Positions 18,085 to 28,299 of a DNA stretch of 64,000 nucleotides are shown here, piece after piece (positions within the stretch are counted from its first letter, which is position 1; every line of letters starts with the position of its first letter). The DNA comes from Hoylesella timonensis 4401737 = DSM 22865 = JCM 15640 (GTDB lineage: Bacteria > Bacteroidota > Bacteroidia > Bacteroidales > Bacteroidaceae), in contig NZ_HG417090.1 of the NCBI RefSeq assembly GCF_000455445.1, positions 388,205 through 452,204 of the forward strand, read 5' to 3'. The position numbers and the translations under genes are program-made. The notes under the pieces were generated by a model. It was not told the DNA's origin and did not search any database. It saw only the letters and a program-made list of their open reading frames with translations.

Positions 18085-18092
18085 CAAATATA
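18085..18092 (-). promoter_or_regulatory. -7 box TATATTTG for mscL-yccF
   Basis: Minus-strand TATATTTGCA. It is divergent to, and within 12 bp of, the gapA box at 18104-18111. Confidence 0.55.
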
Positions 18093-18103
18093 GAAAAAAA
18101 ATG

Positions 18104-18111
18104 TAACTTTG
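18104..18111 (+). promoter_or_regulatory. -7 box TAACTTTG for gapA
   Basis: Followed by CAGTTG. The predicted 5' UTR to 18248 is about 130 nt, long for this window and AT-rich. Confidence 0.6.
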
Positions 18112-18235
18112 CAGTTGAAAAGAAGAAAATGTTTCAGGAACGACGTCTTTTTCGATCTATATAATATAAGTAGTGAGGTAAAATAAGATTTTGTTCGATA
18201 ACAATTAAAATATTTATTTTTTAACCCTTTAATAA

Positions 18236-19267
<1,032 letters not shown>

Positions 19268-19295
19268 TTAAAAATAGTCGTTTAACGATAAATAT

Positions 19296-19327
19296 GCCGT
19301 TCGATTTCTGTCGAACGGCTTTTTTTT
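19296..19327 (+). terminator. Intrinsic terminator of gapA
   Basis: Perfect 9-bp stem GCCGTTCGA / TCGAACGGC with a 6-nt loop, followed by eight T. It lies just upstream of the miaA promoter box. Confidence 0.95.
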
Positions 19328-19329
19328 AT

Positions 19330-19337
19330 TATATTTG
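19330..19337 (+). promoter_or_regulatory. -7 box TATATTTG directly before miaA
   Basis: The box ends 4 nt before the GTG at 19342, so transcription would start at or next to the start codon. Confidence 0.6.
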
Positions 19338-19341
19338 TAGC

Positions 19342-20265
19342 GTGAAGTTGTTAACAATCTTAGGTCCTACGGCCAGTGGAAAGACTGCCTTTGCTGCCCA
19401 GCTTGCTGTTAAGATGGGAGGCGAAATCATCAGTGCGGACAGTCGGCAAGTGTACCGTGGCATGGATATTGGCACGGGGAAAGACCTGGCAGATTACGAA
19501 GTACATGGGTACACCGTTCCTTATCATTTGATAGACATTGTCAATGCTGGCGAAAAATATAACCTCTTTCAATATCAACAGGATTTTCATGCTGCTTATC
19601 AGGACATCGTGAACAGAGGACGACAGCCTATCTTGTGTGGAGGAACAGGACTATATATTGAAGCGGTGCTGAAAGGGTATGCACTTTCGCCAGTTCCTCA
19701 AAACCCTGAATTGCGTAACAGCTTGGAAGGATGCTCGTTGGAAGAACTCACCGAGCAACTCATTCGGTTGAAAGCGCAGAACAACTCGACGATGCACAAC
19801 CGTTCAGACGTGGATACAGCACAGCGTGCCATTCGTGCCATTGAGATTGAAACGTACAATAAAGAGCATCCTCTTGAGAATCGAAGCCTTCCTCCTATAG
19901 AGACTTGTATCATAGGGTTAGATATTGATCGCGAAAGCAGAAGAGCAAAGATTACCAACCGACTCAAGCAACGGCTCAAAGAAGGAATGGTAGAAGAGAT
20001 ACAAGGATTGTTGGCAAGAGGAATACCTGCTAACGATTTGATATACTATGGGTTGGAATACAAATATGTAACCGAATATATAATAGGTGAGCTGTCATAC
20101 GATGAGATGTTTCAGCGTCTCGAAATAGCGATACATCAGTTTGCTAAACGGCAGATGACATGGTTTCGAGGCATGGAACGCAGAGGATTCAAGATTCATT
20201 GGATAGACGCTTTGTTACCTACTCCAGAGAAAATAAAACAAGTACAACAGATATATGGCAATTGA
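19342..20265 (+). CDS. miaA: tRNA dimethylallyltransferase
   Basis: Adds the dimethylallyl group to A37 of tRNAs that read U-initial codons. It has 307 aa from the GTG at 19342. This start gives the usual N-terminus VKLLTILGPTASGKT, with the P-loop at residues 8-15. An in-frame ATG at 19294 would read through the gapA terminator and promoter and is rejected. SADSRQVYRGMDIGTGK and the IGLDIDRE...RLKQRL segment are typical. The stop overlaps the next gene by 11 nt. Confidence 0.92.
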   Translation: MKLLTILGPTASGKTAFAAQLAVKMGGEIISADSRQVYRGMDIGTGKDLADYEVHGYTVPYHLIDIVNAGEKYNLFQYQQDFHAAYQDIVNRGRQPILCGGTGLYIEAVLKGYALSPVPQNPELRNSLEGCSLEELTEQLIRLKAQNNSTMHNRSDVDTAQRAIRAIEIETYNKEHPLENRSLPPIETCIIGLDIDRESRRAKITNRLKQRLKEGMVEEIQGLLARGIPANDLIYYGLEYKYVTEYIIGELSYDEMFQRLEIAIHQFAKRQMTWFRGMERRGFKIHWIDALLPTPEKIKQVQQIYGN

Positions 20266-21190
20266 CAACAATCGATGGGGCATCTTATATTGTCCAAAGA
20301 CAAACGCTTTCAGACCACAAAAACGCTGGGAAAAGATAGAGAAATATCTGAAGGAACAGCAGATGGCTTATGATTATGTGCAAAGCGAAAGTGCAAGTAG
20401 TGTGCAGCGACTCATCAAAATGTTCATCAACAGTGGCTACAAAACCATTATTGTGGTGGGGGGAGACTCTGCCTTGAATGATACGGTGAACTGTTTGATG
20501 CAGGTAGATGTAGAGACACGCAACCAAATTGTGTTGGGATTGATACCCAATGGACTAATGAACGACTTTGCACACTTTTGGGGAATAGAGGAAGATGATG
20601 AAGAAAAGCTTGTTAAAGCGTTCAAACGCCGTAGAGTGAAGAAGATAGACATGGGCTGCATCCGTTACACCAATACGGAGGGAGATGCGTGTCGACGCTA
20701 TTTCCTGAACTGCATAAACATTGGATATGTGGCTTCTATCATGAATTTGCGGCGAAAAATGAACCATATCTTTGGTTCGCGTGCCTTGTCTTTCTTGTTT
20801 TCGTTTGGCTTGTTACTTTTCCAGCGTTTAGATTATAAGATGCACTTAAAAATCAATACCGATGTCATCAAACGCAAAGTGATGACCGTTTGTGTGGGCA
20901 ATGCTTTGGGGTATGGGCAAACACCTAATGCCGTGCCTTACAATGGACTGTTGGATGTGTCAATTGTCTATCATCCAGAGATGACGCAACTCTTTGAAGG
21001 CATTTATCTGTTTTTACGTGGAAAGTTTCTGAATCACCGCAGTGTGCATCCTTATCGCACGAAGAAAGTAGAAGTGTTTGCAGCCAAGCGTGCTATGGTG
21101 GGCATTGATGGACGACTCATGAAAACGCCAGTCAATAAGTTTACTATCTCGATTGCCCCAGATGTCATCAACTTCTTGCTGCCTGATTAG
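20255..21190 (+). CDS. Diacylglycerol-kinase-family (YegS/DagK-like) protein
   Basis: A 311-aa protein with the DAG kinase catalytic-domain layout. The N-terminal strand ILYCPKTNAFRPQK is followed by TIIVVGGDSALNDTVNCLM (about 65-84). The family's GGDG(T) nucleotide loop reads GGDS here. GLIPNGLMNDFA corresponds to the usual GxxPxGTxNDFA, with LM for T. The C-terminal beta domain contains VGIDGRLM near 290. It likely phosphorylates a lipid, or has lost that activity. It overlaps miaA by 11 nt, so is cotranscribed. Confidence 0.82.
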   Translation: MAIDNNRWGILYCPKTNAFRPQKRWEKIEKYLKEQQMAYDYVQSESASSVQRLIKMFINSGYKTIIVVGGDSALNDTVNCLMQVDVETRNQIVLGLIPNGLMNDFAHFWGIEEDDEEKLVKAFKRRRVKKIDMGCIRYTNTEGDACRRYFLNCINIGYVASIMNLRRKMNHIFGSRALSFLFSFGLLLFQRLDYKMHLKINTDVIKRKVMTVCVGNALGYGQTPNAVPYNGLLDVSIVYHPEMTQLFEGIYLFLRGKFLNHRSVHPYRTKKVEVFAAKRAMVGIDGRLMKTPVNKFTISIAPDVINFLLPD

Positions 21191-21254
21191 AACAAAAAAA
21201 GGAAAGAAAAAACAAAAAATATAGGAATTGTTTCATATTTACTAAAAAAATGAG

Positions 21255-21262
21255 TAACTTTG
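21255..21262 (+). promoter_or_regulatory. -7 box TAACTTTG for the glycogen cluster
   Basis: About 93 nt upstream of the first gene (21356); it probably drives all three genes. Confidence 0.55.
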
Positions 21263-21355
21263 AAAGCGCATGATAGGAATCTCTAATTAAAAATAAGAGG
21301 TGCCGCATGAAACGTTAAATCTATAAAAACATAAATTACACACTAATATAGGCCT

Positions 21356-23299
21356 ATGAGTTACATTAAGTTTGAAAAGGCCCTGATGACGAATTTGGAC
21401 TATTCGCTCCAAAGAGAAATACTGCGTACCAATCGATCGGGAGCTTATGCGTGTTCAACGATTGTAGATTGTAATACCAGAAAGTATCATGGACTGCTGA
21501 CCGTTCCAATTCCTGATATCGATGAAGACAACCATGTCTTGTTATCTTCGTTGGATGTAACCGTTATACAGCACGGTGCAGAATTTAATTTAGGTCTTCA
21601 TAAATATCAGGGAAATCATTTCAGCCCAAAGGGTCACAAATATATTCGACAGTTTAATTGCGATAAAGTTCCTACGACGATATATCGAGTGGGAGGTGTC
21701 TTACTGAAAAAAGAGGTGGTGTTTCAGCACTATGAAGATAGGATTCTGATTTGTTACACATTGTTGGATGCACATTCATCAACGACACTCAGGTTCAAAC
21801 CCTTCTTAGCTTTTCGAAGTGTGCGACAGTTTACACATGAAAATGCAACGGCAAGTCGTGCCTACGATGAAGTACCTAATGGCATAAAAACTTGTATGTA
21901 TGCAGGTTACCCCGATTTGTACATGCAGTTCTCTAAGAAGAATGAATTTGTATTTCAACCCGATTGGTATCGTGGAGTAGAATATCCTAAAGAACAGGAA
22001 CGCGGTTATGCGTCGAATGAGGATTTATACGTACCCGGATATTTCGAGATGGGAATTACAAAAGGGGAGAGTGTAGTCTTTGCAGCGTCTACTTCTTCAA
22101 GTGACACCACAAAGATGTTATCTGTTTTTACACAAGAAGTAGAATCTCGTAGTCCTCGCAATAACTTCTTTCATTGTTTGGTGAATGCGGCTCATCAGTT
22201 TCATATTCGAGCCTCAGAAGATGAACGCTACCTCATTGCTGGCTATCCTTGGTTCAAATGTCGTGCTCGTGACACCTTTATAGCTTTGCCAGGATTGACG
22301 CTGTCTATCGAGGAAACCGACTATTTTGAGAAAGTAATGAAGACCGCCCTTCAAGGTTTACAAGAATTTATGCAAGGAGAGCCCCTCTCTGTTAAAATCT
22401 ATGAGATAGACCAACCCGATGTATTGCTGTGGGCGATATGGGCGATTCAGCAATATGGAAAGTCGGAAGGATTAGAGAAATGCTTATCACTGTATGGAGA
22501 GACAGTACATCAAATCATTGAATATATTATCAACGGTCGCCATCCAAATCTCAGTTTGCAATCCAATGGATTGTTGAAAACGAATGGTAAAGATAGACCT
22601 GTGACTTGGATGAACTCTACTGTGAATGGACGCCCCGTGATTCCACGGACAGGATATATTGTTGAATTTAATGCTTTGTGGTACAATGCCTTGAAATATG
22701 TATCGGCGCTGTGCCTTGCAGCCCATGATCAGGAAGCAGCTAACCACTATGAGTCGATGGCAGAGAAATGTGGAGAAGCATTTGTTCAGACCTTTTATAA
22801 TGATTGTGGCTATCTCTTCGATTATGTGGATGAAGGCTATCAAGACAAGAGTGTTAGGCCAAATATGGTTTTCGCTGTAGCTTTTGACTATTCACCTTTG
22901 ACGCAACAACAGAAGAAAAGTGTATTGGATATTTGTACCCGAGAGTTGCTAACGCCGAAGGGACTGCGTTCCCTTTCGCCGAAGAGTGTGGGATATAATC
23001 CAATGTATTTCGGTCCACAAACACAACGTGACTATGCCTATCACCAAGGAACAGCGTGGCCATGGTTAGGTGGTTTCTATATGGAAGCAAATTTGAAGCT
23101 CTACAAACGAACTCGTTTGAGCTTTATTGAGCGTCAGATGGTAGGATATGAAGATGAAATGATACGCCATTGCTTGGGTACAATCCCAGAGTTGTTTGAT
23201 GGAAATCCGCCCTTTAGCGGTCGTGGTGCCATCTCGTATGCCATCAATGTGGCTGAGATTCTGCGGACACTTGAGTTATTGGAAAAGTATAAATATTAA
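21356..23299 (+). CDS. Glycogen debranching enzyme (GH133 amylo-alpha-1,6-glucosidase)
   Basis: A 647-aa protein. The N-terminal beta domain (about 15-260) begins with REILRTNRSGAYACSTI and NTRKYHGLL, typical of bacterial and archaeal GDE. The (alpha/alpha)6 catalytic domain contains AGYPWFKCRARDTFIALPGL with Asp306 in the usual active-site position. NPMYFGPQTQRDYAYHQGTAWPWLGG near 545-570 is also conserved in the family. It removes alpha-1,6 branches of glycogen in the cytosol. It is the first gene of a three-gene cluster; the next begins 17 nt after its stop. Confidence 0.93.
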   Translation: MSYIKFEKALMTNLDYSLQREILRTNRSGAYACSTIVDCNTRKYHGLLTVPIPDIDEDNHVLLSSLDVTVIQHGAEFNLGLHKYQGNHFSPKGHKYIRQFNCDKVPTTIYRVGGVLLKKEVVFQHYEDRILICYTLLDAHSSTTLRFKPFLAFRSVRQFTHENATASRAYDEVPNGIKTCMYAGYPDLYMQFSKKNEFVFQPDWYRGVEYPKEQERGYASNEDLYVPGYFEMGITKGESVVFAASTSSSDTTKMLSVFTQEVESRSPRNNFFHCLVNAAHQFHIRASEDERYLIAGYPWFKCRARDTFIALPGLTLSIEETDYFEKVMKTALQGLQEFMQGEPLSVKIYEIDQPDVLLWAIWAIQQYGKSEGLEKCLSLYGETVHQIIEYIINGRHPNLSLQSNGLLKTNGKDRPVTWMNSTVNGRPVIPRTGYIVEFNALWYNALKYVSALCLAAHDQEAANHYESMAEKCGEAFVQTFYNDCGYLFDYVDEGYQDKSVRPNMVFAVAFDYSPLTQQQKKSVLDICTRELLTPKGLRSLSPKSVGYNPMYFGPQTQRDYAYHQGTAWPWLGGFYMEANLKLYKRTRLSFIERQMVGYEDEMIRHCLGTIPELFDGNPPFSGRGAISYAINVAEILRTLELLEKYKY

Positions 23300-23316
23300 A
23301 AAAGGAGGACGAACAG

Positions 23317-24585
23317 ATGAAAGTATTAATGTTTGGATGGGAGTATCCTCCTCATATCTTAGGTGGTTTAGGCACAGCAAGCTTTGGTATTACGGAAGGT
23401 CTGCATGCACAAGGCGACATGGACATCACCTTCTGCTTACCCAAACCTTGGGGCGATGAAGACCAATCGAATGCCCATATTCTGGCAATGAACAATGTGC
23501 CTGTGGTATGGCATGATGTAGATTATGACTACGTCAAAGGAAGAATAGGAGCGATTACCAGTCCCGAGGAGTATTATCAGCTACGTGACCATATCTATGC
23601 TGATTTCAGTTACATGCAAGTGAATGATTTGGGATGTATAGAGTTCTCTGGAAGATATCCTGATAATTTGCATGAAGAAATCAATAACTATTCTATTGTG
23701 GCAGGTGTGGTGGCACGTTCAAGGGATTTCGATATTATCCACGCACACGATTGGCTTACTTATCCAGCAGGAATCCATGCTAAGCAGGTGAGTGGAAAAC
23801 CGCTCTGCATCCATGTGCATGCTACAGACTTTGACCGTAGTAGAGGAAAAGTCAATCCCACTGTGTATGGCATTGAGAAAAATGGGATGGACTATGCGGA
23901 CTGTATTATGTGCGTGAGTGAACTGACTCGACAAACCGTTATTCATCAATATCATCAAGACCCACGCAAATGTTTTACGGTGCACAACGCTGTCTATCCA
24001 CTTCGACAAGAGTTGGAAGATATTCCACGACCTAATCATGAAGGAAAAGAGAAGGTGGTGACATTCTTAGGACGCTTGACGATGCAGAAAGGTCCCGAGT
24101 ATTTTGTGGAAGCTGCTAACATGGTGTTGCATCGTACGCATAACATCAGGTTTTGTATGGCTGGGTCGGGCGACATGATGGACCAGATGATTTACTTAGC
24201 TGCAAAGCGTGGTATTGCCGACCGTTTTCACTTTCCCGGCTTCATGCGTGGCAAACAAGTTTACGAATGCCTGAAAGCCTCTGATGTATATGTGATGCCA
24301 TCTGTTAGCGAACCATTTGGTATCTCGCCACTCGAGGCGATGCAATGTGGCACGCCCTCCATCATTTCCAAGCAAAGTGGATGTGCAGAAATATTGCACA
24401 ATTGTATCAAGGTAGACTACTGGGACATCAATGCTTTGGCAGATGCCATGTATTCTATTTGTCACAATGAAAGCTTGTTCAAATATCTTCAAGAAGAAGG
24501 CAAGCGAGAAGTTGACGAGATTACTTGGGAAAAAGTAGGATTGTGGATTCGAGAACTTTACGAACGCACAATGGGATGGCGATAA
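23317..24585 (+). CDS. GT4-type glycosyltransferase, probable glycogen synthase
   Basis: A 422-aa GT-B fold protein. The N-terminus FGWEYPPHILGGLGTASFGI is the Gly-rich acceptor/donor loop. IHAHDWLTYPAGI and HVHATDFDRSR follow. The C-terminal nucleotide-sugar domain has FLGRLTMQKGPEYFVEAA and SVSEPFGISPLEAMQCGTP (E-x7-E motif). Its position between debranching enzyme and GH57 genes supports a glycogen-synthase role (alpha-1,4 chain extension from an activated glucose). The donor, UDP- or ADP-glucose, cannot be read from sequence. Confidence 0.87.
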   Translation: MKVLMFGWEYPPHILGGLGTASFGITEGLHAQGDMDITFCLPKPWGDEDQSNAHILAMNNVPVVWHDVDYDYVKGRIGAITSPEEYYQLRDHIYADFSYMQVNDLGCIEFSGRYPDNLHEEINNYSIVAGVVARSRDFDIIHAHDWLTYPAGIHAKQVSGKPLCIHVHATDFDRSRGKVNPTVYGIEKNGMDYADCIMCVSELTRQTVIHQYHQDPRKCFTVHNAVYPLRQELEDIPRPNHEGKEKVVTFLGRLTMQKGPEYFVEAANMVLHRTHNIRFCMAGSGDMMDQMIYLAAKRGIADRFHFPGFMRGKQVYECLKASDVYVMPSVSEPFGISPLEAMQCGTPSIISKQSGCAEILHNCIKVDYWDINALADAMYSICHNESLFKYLQEEGKREVDEITWEKVGLWIRELYERTMGWR

Positions 24586-24639
24586 GTTCTATCCAATAGA
24601 AAAGATATTCATCAGTATAAATGAAAAACTCATTAGATC

Positions 24640-26025
24640 ATGAAAACAATTTGTCTTTATTTCGAGATACACCAAAACATACAACTGAAACGTTATCGCT
24701 TTTTTGATATTGGTACCGATCATTACTATTATGACGACTACGAGAATGAGCGTATGATGACCGAGATTGCAGAAAAGTCTTATATGCCAGCTTTGAACAC
24801 CTTGTTAGACATGATTCATTCAAGCGATAAGTACTTCAAGGTAGCATTCTCTGTGTCGGGGGTGGCAATGGAACAAATGGAAATCCACGCCCCACAGGTA
24901 TTAGAAAAGTTGCAAGAGCTGAATGAAACAGGCTGTGTGGAATTCTTGGCAGAACCCTATTCGCATGGATTGGCATCTTTAGCCAATGAAGAAAGTTTTG
25001 CAGAAGAAGTGAAACGGCAATGTCAGAAGATGCACGAATACTTTGGACAATATCCTAAAGTCCTGCGTAACTCATCGCTTATTTATAGTGACGATATTGG
25101 ATTGCAAGTAGCAAATATGGGCTTTGAGGGCATGCTGACAGAGGGAGCGAAGCACGTATTGGGCTGGAAGTCTCCTCATTACCTTTATCATTGTGCCTTG
25201 GCACCCCAACTCAAGTTGCTGTTAAGAGATGTTGGAATGAGTGATGATATTTCGCTACGCTTCAACAACAGAGACTGGCCGGGCTATCCTTTGTTTGCCG
25301 ATTATTTTATAGATCGCATTGCGGATTTACCTGAACGTGAGCAAGTGGTCAATATCTTTATGAACTTGTCGGCTATTGGAATTGCACAACCTCTGAACTC
25401 CAATATCTTAGAGTTCTTCAAAGCGTTGCCAGCCTGCGCCAAGGAAAAGAAAATCACTTTTTCTACACCGAGCGAGATATGCGCTAATATGAATACTGTT
25501 GACGCATTAGACGTGCCTGATACGTTGAGTTGGTATGATGAAGAACGTGATGTAAGTACTTGGTTGGGAAATCCCATGCAGCGTGAAGCTTTTAACAAGC
25601 TCTATAGTGTTGCCGATAGGGTTCGCATTGCCAACGATCCACGTATTAACCAAGACTGGGATTATCTACAGGCGAGCAACAACTTTAGGTTTATGACCAC
25701 AAAATCATCTGCTGTAGGTTTCAATCGTGGTATTTATAGCAGTGCTTTTGATGCCTTTACCAATTATATGAATATCTTAGGAGATTTTATCAATCGCGTA
25801 AATACTTTATATCCTGAAGATATTGATAATGAAGAGTTGAACTCTCTACTCACTACGATAAAAAATCAAGGCGAGGAGATTGTGATGAAAGAGAAAGAAA
25901 TATTGCGGTTGCAAAACAAGATAGAGAAGATTGAGAAAGAGAGTGGTAAGTTGCGTGCCAAGTTGGAAGATAAAGAGAAAACAACCAATGACAAGCCAGC
26001 CACTACTAAAGTAGAAGAGAAGTAA
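24640..26025 (+). CDS. GH57-family glycoside hydrolase with C-terminal coiled coil
   Basis: A 461-aa protein. It opens with KTICLYFEIHQNIQLKRYRF (conserved H-Q-N), then has FSVSGVAMEQME and EFLAEPYSHGLASL, typical of GH57 amylase and branching-type enzymes. The last 65 residues (about 395-450) form a clear heptad coiled coil rich in Lys/Glu (EEIVMKEKEILRLQNKIEKI), unusual for a hydrolase and perhaps for oligomerisation or docking to the cluster partners. Action on alpha-glucan is inferred from family and neighbours; hydrolase versus branching enzyme is open. Confidence 0.87.
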   Translation: MKTICLYFEIHQNIQLKRYRFFDIGTDHYYYDDYENERMMTEIAEKSYMPALNTLLDMIHSSDKYFKVAFSVSGVAMEQMEIHAPQVLEKLQELNETGCVEFLAEPYSHGLASLANEESFAEEVKRQCQKMHEYFGQYPKVLRNSSLIYSDDIGLQVANMGFEGMLTEGAKHVLGWKSPHYLYHCALAPQLKLLLRDVGMSDDISLRFNNRDWPGYPLFADYFIDRIADLPEREQVVNIFMNLSAIGIAQPLNSNILEFFKALPACAKEKKITFSTPSEICANMNTVDALDVPDTLSWYDEERDVSTWLGNPMQREAFNKLYSVADRVRIANDPRINQDWDYLQASNNFRFMTTKSSAVGFNRGIYSSAFDAFTNYMNILGDFINRVNTLYPEDIDNEELNSLLTTIKNQGEEIVMKEKEILRLQNKIEKIEKESGKLRAKLEDKEKTTNDKPATTKVEEK

Positions 26026-26067
26026 TTCGATTTGCAACCAGGCATCCATAGAATGCCTACTTCAAGA

Positions 26068-26118
26068 AAATAGCCAGTTGAGAAGAAAATGCTTTTCAAC
26101 TGGCTATTTTGTTTTTAT
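26068..26118 (+). terminator. Bidirectional terminator after the glycogen cluster
   Basis: Perfect 15-bp stem AAAATAGCCAGTTGA / TCAACTGGCTATTTT with a 14-nt loop, followed by a T-rich tract. The convergent gene ends at 26144, so it probably serves both directions. Confidence 0.88.
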
Positions 26119-26143
26119 AGGTGTGAGCAATGCCCCGCTTACT

Positions 26144-26902
26144 TTATTTTATTTTGTAAGAAAGTCCAATGGTGCCGTACACGGGGTAAAGCGTTTGCTC
26201 TATTGTTTTGAATGAACTTTTATGGATGCCAGTCAGACCCCAATTCACATCAGCGTACAGTCCGATGCGGCGGTAGACGTGGAAGTCAACACCCGTCACA
26301 ATACCGAACTGAAAGTTGCGCATGTCCGAAGAAAAGTCGTAGTCGCCACGCGTTCCCAGATCATTGCCTAATTCTATTTTTGCACCAGTAGGAGAACCAA
26401 CACGCAAATAACCATTGTAAGCGTTGCCCGTAAACGATTTGGTAAGCAGATACGAGCCATACACTCCAGCACGTAAATTGATACGGGGATGAACGTGATA
26501 ACTTACTTGCACGGGAAGTGTCACCATCCATTGCCGTACCTCGGTGTGTACATATCCAGTAAACATGCCTTCCATGGCACTTTGACCTTGTACCATTGCC
26601 ATGTGATAATTTTTAACCCTGGCATCCACCAACATATCCTTGTTTTCAAATCGAAGACCTGAACTCCATGACCAACTTTCGTTGATGGCTTGCGTACCAT
26701 CTAATTCAAATACCGAGTTGTTGGGCATCTTATAGCCTTCTAATGAACGAATGGAAGCAGGTAGACCAAAGGGTGCAGTACCACCTAAATTATATCCTAT
26801 TCGTGCGGTTACTTCTAATTGATGCCACCAAGATTCTGCCAAACAGGACAGGGAAGTAAATACACTCAAAACAGTGGCTAAAATAATTTGTTTCTTCTTC
26901 AT
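26144..26902 (-). CDS. Outer-membrane beta-barrel protein
   Basis: A 252-aa protein with a signal peptide (about 1-22, ending LSCLAE). The mature part has about eight alternating amphipathic strands such as HQLEVTARIGYNLGG and RINLRAGVYGSYLL. It ends with YPVYGTIGLSYKIK, consistent with a small PorT/OmpA-like barrel. Its start is 6 nt after the stop of the PCMD lipoprotein gene on the same strand, so the two form an operon. Ligand or function unknown. Confidence 0.82.
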   Translation of the reverse strand: MKKKQIILATVLSVFTSLSCLAESWWHQLEVTARIGYNLGGTAPFGLPASIRSLEGYKMPNNSVFELDGTQAINESWSWSSGLRFENKDMLVDARVKNYHMAMVQGQSAMEGMFTGYVHTEVRQWMVTLPVQVSYHVHPRINLRAGVYGSYLLTKSFTGNAYNGYLRVGSPTGAKIELGNDLGTRGDYDFSSDMRNFQFGIVTGVDFHVYRRIGLYADVNWGLTGIHKSSFKTIEQTLYPVYGTIGLSYKIK

Positions 26903-26908
26903 CTTTTA

Positions 26909-28078
26909 TTACTCCTCTGTAGTACAAATGATACGAATATCGTCAATACATAGTTCGCTTCCAATAGCACCTTCAAACATGGCACCATCACGGCTTGATG
27001 AGAAAACAATCGCCAAACTATATCCTCTATTCTCTACAATATTCTCATCAATGGATTGATGATATTGGAAAGATATGTCAAAAGGTGTCCATTCAGAGGT
27101 CGTTTTTATATTCTCCATTTGGGCAATAGCTACAATGTGTTCACTGGTTAGGATATTGTTACCGTCGAGAAATATTTTTTTAGATTTGCCCTCGCCATCG
27201 CCCTCAACTACGGTATTACGATAGAGTACGGCGTATATTGCTGCTTGGTCGGTGCGATCTTTCAAAATCTTTTGTTGCTGATTCTGAAAGTTTTTGCCGG
27301 GTTGATATTTGTACCAGCCTGTAAACTTGATAGGCTTTTTGTCGAATGGAATACCAAACTGGGTTGCTTTGTTAGGATCTACCAACGATTGTCCAGCATC
27401 GAATTTACCAAAAAACATATTGCCTGCAGCGGTAGGTTTACCAAACATGGCACCCAAAGGTCCTGTACTGCGAGTTGTCAGTCGAACATAAGCGCCGTGG
27501 TGTCCACCTTCTGAAACTGGTACACTGGGATATTCATCTGCCGGTTTGTCGCCCGCAGCAATACTGAAGGCAATGTTACCCGTTGCCCAATAATCAGTCT
27601 CCTTTCCATTTTCGTCAAAGTCATACCACAAATAGAACTTTTTGTCGGTAGGTTCTATTCTGAAATGTTCAAAATCAAAGTGAATGGTATCCTTCACTGT
27701 TTGCGATGTTGGGATAAAACTAACCTTGTATCGTCTGCTCCATTGTTTATCTTCCGAAGTTACTGTATATGTAACGGAGCCTTTGCTAAAGTCGTGTGTG
27801 CTTCCGTTTGCAGGCTGTATGGTTGCCCCTTCTGTTATCTTGAATAGGGGAGCAATCGCTTTCAAATCTGCTTTACGTCTTACCTTAAAATTAATGATAC
27901 TATCTCCTGACAACACATCAATTTGTCGCTCAGTTTCATTAAAAAACATCTCTTGCAATTGATTGTCAGCAACTCTCACTGCTAAAATGTCGCATTCGGC
28001 ATTCAGAGGTTCTTCTTTGAAGCACGATACCAACAGGCTGCACACTGCAACCAAGCATAAATTGCGATAAAATTTCAT
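26909..28078 (-). CDS. PCMD-domain surface lipoprotein
   Basis: A 389-aa protein with lipobox LVSC (Cys19). An N-terminal Ig-like domain (about 30-125) ends with DKQWSRRYKVSF, typical of bacterial surface adhesin or glycan-binding modules. The C-terminal two-thirds (about 130-385) match the putative carbohydrate-metabolism (PCMD) domain pattern: HFDFEHFRIEP near its start and GSELCIDDIRIICTTEE at the end. It may be surface-exposed and glycan-related. It pairs with the barrel protein directly downstream. Confidence 0.82.
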   Translation of the reverse strand: MKFYRNLCLVAVCSLLVSCFKEEPLNAECDILAVRVADNQLQEMFFNETERQIDVLSGDSIINFKVRRKADLKAIAPLFKITEGATIQPANGSTHDFSKGSVTYTVTSEDKQWSRRYKVSFIPTSQTVKDTIHFDFEHFRIEPTDKKFYLWYDFDENGKETDYWATGNIAFSIAAGDKPADEYPSVPVSEGGHHGAYVRLTTRSTGPLGAMFGKPTAAGNMFFGKFDAGQSLVDPNKATQFGIPFDKKPIKFTGWYKYQPGKNFQNQQQKILKDRTDQAAIYAVLYRNTVVEGDGEGKSKKIFLDGNNILTSEHIVAIAQMENIKTTSEWTPFDISFQYHQSIDENIVENRGYSLAIVFSSSRDGAMFEGAIGSELCIDDIRIICTTEE

Positions 28079-28104
28079 TGATATAACACTTTATTATTTC
28101 GTTG

Positions 28105-28112
28105 CAAAGTTA
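28105..28112 (-). promoter_or_regulatory. -7 box TAACTTTG for the PCMD lipoprotein-barrel pair
   Basis: Minus-strand TAACTTTGCAACG, 26 nt before the start at 28078. Confidence 0.6.
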
Positions 28113-28299
28113 AAGGATAATTTTGGATAGCACAAACGAAATGTTCAAAATATAGCCTTTTTTATTCCAAACGATACGAATTGAAGCAAGATACAAGCAC
28201 ACGGTTCTTTCTTTTGAGGAACGATATTTTTACTACGAACTATACCAACCCAACTGTATTTGCAGCGTTGTTAGTATGCTGTATGGAAGGTGAATAATT

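Noticed and set aside
19294..19341. ATG at 19294 as miaA start
   Set aside because: The segment is the gapA terminator stem and the miaA -7 box, so it would not be part of the miaA mRNA.
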